Positions 1-5,117 of a stretch of DNA of 5,944 nt are shown here, piece after piece. The stretch covers positions 1-5,944 of the forward strand of contig CANQAW010000111.1 of NCBI GenBank assembly GCA_947589525.1. The letters run 5' to 3'. The stretch is from Candidatus Gastranaerophilales bacterium. Lineage in GTDB: Bacteria > Cyanobacteriota > Vampirovibrionia > Gastranaerophilales > Gastranaerophilaceae. Each line of letters opens with the position of its first letter. The stretch's first letter is position 1. The notes beneath the pieces were generated by a model. It was not told the origin of the DNA and ran no database searches. It was given only the letters and a program-made list of their open reading frames with translations. A program made the position numbers and the translations under genes.

Positions 1-1
1 C

Positions 2-610
2 ACTTTGATGTTGGTCTTTATATTTATTTCAAGAGAGGATTTAATTTCTATTACGCTTGAAAGAGGAGCTTTTGACAGAAATGCCACTTTAATTGTCAGT
101 GATGTTTTGTTTTTTATATCATTATCCATAATTCCTTATATGTTCAGAGATTCCATAACCAGACTTTATTATTCTTTTTCGGATTCCAAAACACCTTTCT
201 TAATTGCTTTGCTCTCTATTTTTCTAAAGCTGTTATTCAATTCTTTGCTCGTAAAACCGCTGGGAATAAACGGAATTGCTCTTTCCACCACATTTATAAC
301 ACTAATTAACGGTACCATACTTGCCGTTTTAATCAGAAATAAAATTTCAATAGGATATCGGAAATTCTTAACCCAAATATTAAAAATTATTATCTGTGCA
401 ATTTTTGCTTTCCTAATCGGTTTCGGATTAAATATTTTATTAAACGGTTTATCGGATATGGGATTTGTGTATAAAATTCTTAAGGTTGTTGTTGTTCTTA
501 GCGTAACCACCGTTGTATATATTTTATCGGCATATTTTTTAAAAGTTGAATATCTTGAAGATTTAAAAGAAAAATTAGAGGATAAATTTTGCAAGAAGAA
601 ATTAAATTAA
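2..610 (+). CDS. murJ: MurJ lipid II flippase, C-terminal part (5' end outside window)
   Basis: This is the 3' part of a MurJ/MviN-family gene. MurJ is the inner-membrane MOP-superfamily flippase that moves lipid II to the outer face for peptidoglycan synthesis. About 202 residues are visible against a usual 500 or more, and the reading frame is open to the left edge, so the TTG/ATG at 5-10 is most likely internal and not a start. Family hallmarks are the LERGAFD stretch (about residues 18-24, counting from the TTG at 5) and LYYSFSDSKTP (about 54-64), which corresponds to the 'FYALKDTRTP' segment of MurJ. Several hydrophobic membrane segments follow (around 30-47, 65-85, 90-110, 120-148 and 157-180). 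The protein ends in a charged, lysine/glutamate-rich cytosolic tail. The next gene starts inside its last codons. The family call is confident; absence of the N-terminal half means the charged cavity residues cannot be checked. Confidence 0.9.
   Translation, partial: TLMLVFIFISREDLISITLERGAFDRNATLIVSDVLFFISLSIIPYMFRDSITRLYYSFSDSKTPFLIALLSIFLKLLFNSLLVKPLGINGIALSTTFITLINGTILAVLIRNKISIGYRKFLTQILKIIICAIFAFLIGFGLNILLNGLSDMGFVYKILKVVVVLSVTTVVYILSAYFLKVEYLEDLKEKLEDKFCKKKLN
577..582 (+). promoter_or_regulatory. Shine-Dalgarno site fixing the TTG start of the tsaC-like gene
   Basis: AGAGGA lies inside the murJ coding sequence and ends 6 bases before a TTG codon at 589. No in-frame ATG lies between this point and the conserved N-terminal motif, so the site supports TTG initiation within murJ and translational coupling. 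Confidence 0.6.
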
Positions 611-1152
611 AAAAAGGTGAAGTTTTAGCATTTAAAACAGATACCGTCTGGGGTTTCGGCTGTAGTCCCGATGACAATTCGGCTATTGATAAAATTTACG
701 ACATAAAAAAAAGAGATACAAAAAAGCCTTTAATTTTAATGAGCAACGATATAGAAAATTTAAAAAAATATGTTAAATACATTCCGAATTATGCTTTGGA
801 TTTAATTCACAAACATCTTCCGGGTGCACTAACTTTAATTTTTGAAAAATCCGATTTGTTAAATCCGAAAGTTACTTCATATTCCGAAACTGTCGGAATA
901 AGAATACCGAACAGCGAGGATTTTTTTAGTCTTATAAAAAGAATAGACACAAAGGTATTAGCTACAACCTCTTGTAATCTTTCTTCGCAACCCCCTGTCG
1001 GAAGCTATTCGGAGGCTTGCGAAAAATTCTCAAAATATGCTACAATTATAGCGCCAATTGATGATACTCGAAATGAAAATATACCTTCGACAGTTGTTTT
1101 ATGCGAAAAAGATAACTGCAAAGTTCTTAGACAGGGGGCGCTATGGTTATAA
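589..1152 (+). CDS. tsaC: Threonylcarbamoyl-AMP synthase, TsaC/Sua5/YrdC family
   Basis: A 187-residue single-domain YrdC-family protein, the usual size of bacterial TsaC and shorter than two-domain Sua5. The family makes threonylcarbamoyl-AMP from threonine, bicarbonate and ATP, the first step of the universal t6A37 modification of ANN-decoding tRNAs, in the cytosol. Visible motifs, in order: KTDTVWGFG (16-24, normally PTDTVYGLG), the K-x-R element KKR (40-42) followed by KPLIL, LPGALTLI (77-84), VGIRIPN (102-108), TTSCN (126-130, in the place of the family's S-x-N nucleotide-binding motif), STVV (167-170) and LRQGA (180-184). The TTG start is chosen because AGAGGA precedes it at a good distance and because it gives a normal N-terminus. 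The gene overlaps murJ by 22 bases, and its last codons contain the start of the next gene. YciO-type paralogues cannot be excluded, but motif conservation favours TsaC. Confidence 0.86.
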   Translation: MQEEIKLKKGEVLAFKTDTVWGFGCSPDDNSAIDKIYDIKKRDTKKPLILMSNDIENLKKYVKYIPNYALDLIHKHLPGALTLIFEKSDLLNPKVTSYSETVGIRIPNSEDFFSLIKRIDTKVLATTSCNLSSQPPVGSYSEACEKFSKYATIIAPIDDTRNENIPSTVVLCEKDNCKVLRQGALWL

Positions 1153-1451
1153 AGAAAAGATATTTGGTGTTGTTTACGGTGATATTCTTAACTCAAGCAC
1201 CGACGCATGCTCGTGAGGTTTATCCTTATATTCCGAGCAATACTTCTTTTATTAATGTTGATTATGTTCAAGACGAATCAAATCTTATCAATTTTGACAA
1301 GATGAAGAAAAAAGACAAAATGGAAGAGGCAGCAAGTGAAGTTCAAAAAGCAAGCCCCGAGAGGTTAAAGCTTGATGCAAAAGAAATTATATATCAAAAA
1401 GCCATTGATTACGTTACAAGACCTTCAAGCAATAATATACCCATTTTATAA
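1143..1451 (+). CDS. Small secreted protein of unknown function (102 aa)
   Basis: I do not recognise this family. The first 23 residues look like a Sec signal peptide: positive n-region (VIKKR), hydrophobic core (about 7-17, YLVLFTVIFLT) and a plausible signal peptidase I site after THA (21-23). The mature part of about 79 residues begins with an aromatic/proline stretch (EVYPYIPSN), then a very charged segment (KMKKKDKMEEAASEVQKASPERLKLDAKE, about 53-81) likely to be helical, and ends in a short proline- and asparagine-rich tail. There is no lipobox cysteine and no cysteine at all, so it should be a soluble periplasmic or secreted protein. Translation starts at an ATG 10 bases inside the tsaC-like gene, with AGGGGG 4 bases upstream (1133-1138), which argues that it is a real expressed gene. 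The stop codon directly abuts the stop of the convergent DUF711 gene. Confidence 0.72.
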   Translation: MVIKKRYLVLFTVIFLTQAPTHAREVYPYIPSNTSFINVDYVQDESNLINFDKMKKKDKMEEAASEVQKASPERLKLDAKEIIYQKAIDYVTRPSSNNIPIL

Positions 1452-2819
1452 TCAGTTATTTAAGCTGTGAATTGGCGCAGGGACTCTGCCTCCTCTGTTT
1501 ACAAAGCTTTCGCTTGAGTATTTGTTAATTTTCATTATGGGTGCAGTTCCCAAAAGTCCTCCGAATTGCGCAAACTCGCCTTCTTTTTTACCTATAACGG
1601 GGATAATTCTGACTGCGGTTGTTTTTTTGTTTATCATTCCTATTGCCATTTCGTCAGCTATAATTCCTGCTATTGCAGAATTTGGCGTGTCGCCGGGGAT
1701 TGCTATCATATCTAAGCCGACAGAGCATACACTTGTCATTGCTTCAAGCTTATCAATTGTAAGAGAGTTTTTATTAACCGCTTCAATCATTCCCAAGTCT
1801 TCAGATACGGGAATAAATGCGCCTGATAATCCCCCTACATAGCTTGAAGCCATTGTACCGCCTTTTTTAACCGCATCATTTAACATTGCAAGAGCTAAAG
1901 TTGTTCCGTGTGCACCTGCATATTCTAAACCCATTGCCTGAAAAATTTCAGCAACGCTGTCGCCTTTGTTTGGTGCGGGAGCTAACGATAAGTCAATTAT
2001 ACCAAAGGGGATATTTAATTTTTGTGCTAGTCTTCTGCCGATAAGTTCTCCTGCGGTCGTGATTTTAAAAGCCATTTTTTTAATTAAATTACTAACTTCG
2101 CCTAAGTCTGCATTTTTGTCCAGATTTTCTATGGCGCTTGATATTACCCCAGGACCTGAAACTCCGATATTCAGAGCGCATTCTGCTTCATTAACCGCAC
2201 AAAATGCCCCTGCCATAAAGGGATTATCAGTTACCGCATTACAAAAACAGACAAATTTAGCACAAGCAATACTGTCAAAATCTTTGGTCAAAATTGCACA
2301 TTGTTTTATAATATCGGCTGTTTTTAATACGGCATCCATATTTATCCCCGCTTTGGAAGTTCCGAGGTTTACGCTTGAACAAAGTTTTTTGGTTTGAGCC
2401 AGAGCATCGGGAATTTGCTCGAAGAATTTTAAATCGCCTTTTGTAAAGCCTTTATCAACAAGAGCGCTAAAACCGCCTATAAAATCAACTCCGACTTCCT
2501 GCCCCGCTTCATCTATTTTTTTGGCAAGATAAACATAGTCCGTATTATCACAACTTTCACCTATAAACGATATGGGGCTGAGCGCTATTCTTTTATTAAC
2601 AATGGGAATTGAATATTCGTTTTCTGTTTCTTGCGCAAAAGATACAAGATTTTTTGCATATTTGATTATTTTATCATAGATTTTAGCGCCTGTTTTTTTA
2701 CAGCTTGTCGAACAACAGTCTCTCAAACTTAAAGATAAAGTCACGGTTCTTATATCAAGATGATGTATTTTAATCATCTTGATTGTTTCAATAATATGTT
2801 GTTGATTAAAATAGGACAT
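1452..2819 (-). CDS. UPF0210/DUF711 (PFL-like fold) family protein
   Basis: A 455-residue protein colinear from end to end with the UPF0210/DUF711 family, whose usual length is about 445-455. The family is widely conserved, often labelled 'PFL family protein' because of structural likeness to glycyl-radical enzymes, but no biochemical function is established to my knowledge. Recognisable blocks: DIRTVTLSLSL (22-32), IPIVNKRIALSPISFIG (71-87), GVDFIGGFSALVDKG (110-124), CSSVNLGTSKAGINM (147-161), DNPFMAGAF (198-206), GVSGPGVI (219-226), FGIIDLSLAPAP (272-283), GGLSGAFIPVSED (329-341), CSVGLDMIAIPGDTP (365-379), FGGLLGTAPIM (419-429) and NRGGRVPAPIHS (441-452). The ATG is preceded by AAAGG with a 5-base gap; that site overlaps the stop of the ACT-domain gene, consistent with coupling. 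It is last in a five-gene operon. Cytosolic, no signal peptide. An unusual cysteine cluster C35-C36-C40 lies just after the first conserved block. Confidence 0.92.
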   Translation of the reverse strand: MSYFNQQHIIETIKMIKIHHLDIRTVTLSLSLRDCCSTSCKKTGAKIYDKIIKYAKNLVSFAQETENEYSIPIVNKRIALSPISFIGESCDNTDYVYLAKKIDEAGQEVGVDFIGGFSALVDKGFTKGDLKFFEQIPDALAQTKKLCSSVNLGTSKAGINMDAVLKTADIIKQCAILTKDFDSIACAKFVCFCNAVTDNPFMAGAFCAVNEAECALNIGVSGPGVISSAIENLDKNADLGEVSNLIKKMAFKITTAGELIGRRLAQKLNIPFGIIDLSLAPAPNKGDSVAEIFQAMGLEYAGAHGTTLALAMLNDAVKKGGTMASSYVGGLSGAFIPVSEDLGMIEAVNKNSLTIDKLEAMTSVCSVGLDMIAIPGDTPNSAIAGIIADEMAIGMINKKTTAVRIIPVIGKKEGEFAQFGGLLGTAPIMKINKYSSESFVNRGGRVPAPIHSLNN

Positions 2820-2827
2820 CAGTACCT

Positions 2828-3112
2828 TTAAATTGTGTGCATTTTATCAAAAAGTTCTTTCTTTTGAACCCATATTTCCATTTTTAGTTTTTTTGCCAGC
2901 TCCAAGAGATTTTCTTTAAATTCTTTAAAAGAAACTTTAATTTTCTTTATATCGCATAGCATAATCATTACAAAGTTATCTTGCATTATTGTTTGTTTAA
3001 TGTCTTCAATGTTTACGCTGTGTTCGGCAAGACAAGCGGAAACTGCGCTTACAATTCCGACTTTATCAATGCCTGTAACTGTGATAATAATTTTATTATC
3101 ATCGTTTTTCAT
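2828..3112 (-). CDS. ACT-domain protein, UPF0237 type
   Basis: A 94-residue stand-alone ACT domain with the UPF0237 layout: a first beta strand (KIIITVTG, 7-14), the DKVGIVSAVSACLAEHSVNIEDI segment (16-38) that forms the ligand-facing turn and helix, QTIMQDNFVMIMLCDI (40-55), and the characteristic C-terminus ending FDKMHTI (88-94). ACT domains generally bind small ligands, often amino acids, and regulate a partner. UPF0237 proteins are recurrently encoded next to UPF0210/DUF711 proteins, as in streptococci, and that pairing is preserved here with an 8-base gap. The ATG shares one base with the stop of the upstream 65-residue gene (TAATG). The only purine-rich site, AAGGAAG at 3123-3129, is about 10 bases away, so translation probably depends partly on re-initiation. 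The ligand is unknown. Confidence 0.9.
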   Translation of the reverse strand: MKNDDNKIIITVTGIDKVGIVSAVSACLAEHSVNIEDIKQTIMQDNFVMIMLCDIKKIKVSFKEFKENLLELAKKLKMEIWVQKKELFDKMHTI

Positions 3113-3309
3113 TATTTTACATCTTCCTTAATTACTATTAAATTATTCATAATCTTCATTGCAACAGTCGGAAAAACAACATTTTTAAGACCGTCTGCAA
3201 CGGAAACTACGCTTCCTGCTTTTAATACTACTTCTTCACCTTTATACATAAAAGTGTAATCTGTTTTTCTGTCTGAACGAATGGTGATTTTGTTTTCTTC
3301 TTTTGTCAT
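3112..3309 (-). CDS. Conserved-looking small cytosolic protein, unknown function (65 aa)
   Basis: I do not recognise this family. It is a 65-residue protein without signal peptide, membrane segment or cysteine. The sequence looks beta-rich, with alternating hydrophobic residues in KITIRSD (7-13), DYTFMYKGEEVVLKAGSVVSV (17-37) and NNLIVIKED (55-63), and a short probable turn or helix around 38-52. A compact beta-barrel or sandwich is plausible but only an inference. It is very likely a true gene: GAAAGG ends 6 bases before the ATG, it fits a 12-base gap after deoC, and its stop codon overlaps the ACT gene's start (TAATG). The tight coupling suggests that it is made together with the ACT/DUF711 pair. 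Confidence 0.78.
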   Translation of the reverse strand: MTKEENKITIRSDRKTDYTFMYKGEEVVLKAGSVVSVADGLKNVVFPTVAMKIMNNLIVIKEDVK

Positions 3310-3321
3310 TTTTTGCCTTTC

Positions 3322-3978
3322 TTAAACATTTTTTATTATTTCAACACCGCTTGATGTTCCCAATCTGCATGCTCCCGCTTTAATTAATTCAAGCGCCTGA
3401 GCTTTTGTTTTAATTCCGCCCGAGGCTTTAACTTTTAATCCGTACGGGTTTACCGTCCGATACATTAATGCGACATCTTCAACTTTTGCGCCGACTCCTC
3501 CCTTGACAAAGCCTGTTGAAGTTTTAACAAAGTCAGCACCTGCTTCAATTGCGCATTTTGAAGCTTCAATTATTTCTTCTTCGGTTAATAAATCAGTTTC
3601 TATGATAACTTTTAATATGTTATCTTTTGCAATTTCTTTTGTTTTTTTAATATCCTCAACAACCTTTTTATAATTTTTATTTTTTAATTGAGCGAGATTA
3701 ATCACCGTATCAATTTCATCAGCACCAAACTCCAGCGCGTTTTGAGTCTGCTTTTGAATGATATCAATTGTGTTATTTGCAAGAGGAAAGTTAACAACGC
3801 TTACAATTTTAATATCCGTACCGCTTAGAAAACTTTTTGCTTCTTTAATATAGTTTAAATTTATGCAAATGCCTAAAAAATTATACTTAAGAGCTTCTTT
3901 TGCCAAGTTTTCAATTTGACTTAAGGTTGAGTCGGGTTTTAAAAGAGTGTGTTCTATATATTTATTCAGTTCTTCCAT
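3322..3978 (-). CDS. deoC: Deoxyribose-phosphate aldolase
   Basis: A 218-residue class I aldolase, normal length for bacterial DERA. It cleaves 2-deoxy-D-ribose 5-phosphate to glyceraldehyde 3-phosphate and acetaldehyde in cytosolic deoxynucleoside salvage. Diagnostic parts: IEHTLLKPD near the N-terminus (8-16), VNFPLANNT (62-70), EIDTVIN with the catalytic Asp90, FVKTSTGF with the Schiff-base Lys152, VKASGGIKT with the proton-relay Lys184, and LGTSSGVEI near the C-terminus (207-214) for phosphate binding. All three catalytic residues are present, so it should be active. It sits 10 bases after the dehydrogenase gene and 12 before the 65-residue gene. No Shine-Dalgarno sequence precedes the ATG; a TGATATAAT extended -10 box lies directly upstream. 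No other deo-pathway gene (phosphopentomutase, nucleoside phosphorylase) is visible in the window. Confidence 0.96.
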   Translation of the reverse strand: MEELNKYIEHTLLKPDSTLSQIENLAKEALKYNFLGICINLNYIKEAKSFLSGTDIKIVSVVNFPLANNTIDIIQKQTQNALEFGADEIDTVINLAQLKNKNYKKVVEDIKKTKEIAKDNILKVIIETDLLTEEEIIEASKCAIEAGADFVKTSTGFVKGGVGAKVEDVALMYRTVNPYGLKVKASGGIKTKAQALELIKAGACRLGTSSGVEIIKNV

Positions 3979-3987
3979 AATAAAATT

Positions 3988-3996
3988 ATTATATCA
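3988..3996 (-). promoter_or_regulatory. Possible internal extended -10 promoter for deoC and downstream genes
   Basis: Read on the - strand this is TGATATAAT, a perfect TGn plus TATAAT extended -10. It ends 9 bases before the deoC ATG, overlapping the dehydrogenase stop codon. No good -35 is found at 16-18 bases, as is common for extended -10 promoters. Initiation about 7 bases downstream would leave a leader of only about 3 bases. In such AT-rich DNA chance occurrence is possible. Confidence 0.4.
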
Positions 3997-4999
3997 AAAC
4001 TAAATTTTTGACGCCAGAATTTAACTCATTGTTAAGAACTTGTTTAATGTTATATAGCGTTGTTTTTAATATTCTTTGATTGGCTTCATAGGTATTATAA
4101 GCGTTATGCGGAGTTATAATTACGTTTGGGAGCTTGGAGAGTTTATCTATAAAAAAATACTTTTTAAGACAAACTTCTTCAATGTTTCTGTATTTTTGAC
4201 AGGTTGAATATGTTTCGCATAATACTTCTTCGCATTCAAATACATCAAGAGCACATCCTTGGATTTTTTTGTCTATTACCGCTCTGTACAACGCTTGAGT
4301 ATCTACTATATCTCCTCTTGCGATGTTAATTAAAAAAGCGGTTCTTTTCATTTTTGCAATTGCCTCTTTATTTATCATCCCTTTTGTTTGAGAAGTCAAA
4401 GGACAATTTATTGTTACAAAATCGGATTTTTCAAGAAGTTCATCTAAATCTACATATTTATAAGCACCTTTTTGCTCAATGTCATTTGCAATGACTTCCA
4501 TGCCAAAACCGTGCGCTATGTTTAAAATTTTTCTTCCTATTGACCCAAGACCGATTATACCCATAATTTTGTTTTTTAAATCAAATCCCGTTAACTCTTC
4601 TCTCTCAACCGCTCCTTCCAAAATTGAATTTTTAGCTTCGTAAATTTTTTTAACCAGCGACAGGATAAGCGCAAAAGCATATTCCGCAACGGTTGATGAA
4701 CCGTATTGAGGAACGTTGAATATCATAATGTTGTTTTCTTTGCAATAGTTTATATCAACATTTGAATAGCCTGTTGACCTTAGAAAAATATATTTTAAAT
4801 TTTTGAATTTAGAAAGAATTTCAGAGTTCAATGTTGAATTTACAAAAATACTTATAGCTTCGCAATCAAGATAATTATCATCAATATAAGAGTATTCCCC
4901 TATCGGAGAATTTATAAAATAAGGCTCTAATTGAGAAGGCATATTTTGGGTTAAATATTCAAATTCGTTTTTTCTTGTATCGTAAAATAAAATTTTCAT
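3989..4999 (-). CDS. D-isomer-specific 2-hydroxyacid dehydrogenase (D-lactate dehydrogenase-like)
   Basis: A 336-residue NAD-dependent oxidoreductase of the D-2-hydroxyacid dehydrogenase family, full length. Family features: STGYSNVDINYCKENNI (75-91) and VPQYGSSTVAEYAFALIL (96-113) in the substrate-binding domain; the dinucleotide-binding GLGSIG (150-155) with an acidic Asp173 region (ANDIE, 171-175) expected to prefer NAD over NADP; IARGDIVD with catalytic Arg228; ALDVFE with Glu255; and ITPHNAYNT with the acid/base His298. A longer loop (256-287, containing three cysteines) separates the Glu and His motifs, as I recall in a known LdhA-like subgroup. Reduction of pyruvate to D-lactate is the likeliest role, but the substrate cannot be read from sequence. 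It is first in the operon leading into deoC. No Shine-Dalgarno sequence precedes the ATG. Confidence 0.92.
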   Translation of the reverse strand: MKILFYDTRKNEFEYLTQNMPSQLEPYFINSPIGEYSYIDDNYLDCEAISIFVNSTLNSEILSKFKNLKYIFLRSTGYSNVDINYCKENNIMIFNVPQYGSSTVAEYAFALILSLVKKIYEAKNSILEGAVEREELTGFDLKNKIMGIIGLGSIGRKILNIAHGFGMEVIANDIEQKGAYKYVDLDELLEKSDFVTINCPLTSQTKGMINKEAIAKMKRTAFLINIARGDIVDTQALYRAVIDKKIQGCALDVFECEEVLCETYSTCQKYRNIEEVCLKKYFFIDKLSKLPNVIITPHNAYNTYEANQRILKTTLYNIKQVLNNELNSGVKNLVLI

Positions 5000-5005
5000 A
5001 TTTAA

Positions 5006-5033
5006 ATTATAGAAAATTTTATTTTATTTTTAA
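5006..5033 (-). promoter_or_regulatory. Probable promoter of the dehydrogenase-deoC-ACT-DUF711 operon
   Basis: On the - strand TATAAT (5006-5011) follows a weak -35-like TTAAAA (5028-5033) at a 16-base spacing. The -10 ends only 6 bases before the ATG at 4999, so the predicted start of transcription coincides with the start codon and the mRNA would be leaderless. The region is almost pure A/T, which raises the chance of coincidental matches. Confidence 0.45.
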
Positions 5034-5060
5034 TTAGAGTTTTTGGTAATTTTACATTAT

Positions 5061-5088
5061 TTGCAAATATAAAAATATATGCTAGAAT
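5061..5088 (+). promoter_or_regulatory. Probable promoter of the radical SAM gene
   Basis: TTGCAA (5061-5066, four of six matches to the -35 consensus) is separated by 16 bases from TAGAAT (5083-5088), which is preceded by TGC and therefore forms an extended -10. Transcription would begin near 5095, giving a leader of about 23 bases that contains the GGGGAG ribosome-binding site at 5107-5112. The whole gap 5000-5117 holds this promoter and the divergent one, with no other recognisable feature. Confidence 0.55.
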
Positions 5089-5106
5089 TTAGTCTGGATA
5101 TATTAT

Positions 5107-5112
5107 GGGGAG
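5107..5112 (+). promoter_or_regulatory. Shine-Dalgarno site fixing the radical SAM start
   Basis: GGGGAG ends 5 bases before the ATG at 5118. The alternative in-frame ATG at 5223 has no such site. This decides the start in favour of the longer protein that carries the twin-arginine signal. Confidence 0.7.
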
Positions 5113-5117
5113 TTAAG

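Noticed and set aside
169..594. Antisense open frame of 141 codons across murJ
   Set aside because: It lies opposite a clear MurJ sequence, has no ribosome-binding site or recognisable domain, and is explained by the codon bias of the real gene.
1330..1375. Possible - strand terminator after the DUF711 gene (CAAGC...GCTTG stem followed by CTTTTTG)
   Set aside because: The stem is only 5 base pairs with a loop of about 14 bases, lies some 80 or more bases past the stop inside another coding sequence, and the T-run is short.
1472..1495. Possible + strand terminator hairpin (GCAG...CTGC) after the secreted protein gene
   Set aside because: A short stem without a following T-run, inside conserved DUF711 codons; not a terminator.
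1522..2397. Two + strand open frames inside the DUF711 gene (1522-1842 and 1966-2397)
   Set aside because: They mirror strongly conserved DUF711 codons on the other strand and resemble no known protein; shadow frames.
2981..3259. + strand open frame opposite the ACT and 65-residue genes
   Set aside because: It spans two better supported genes on the other strand, lacks a ribosome-binding site and has low-complexity composition.
5000..5060. AT-rich tract with small palindromes such as AAAATTTT as an operator
   Set aside because: Near-pure A/T sequence produces such palindromes by chance; no longer symmetric operator or repeat is evident.
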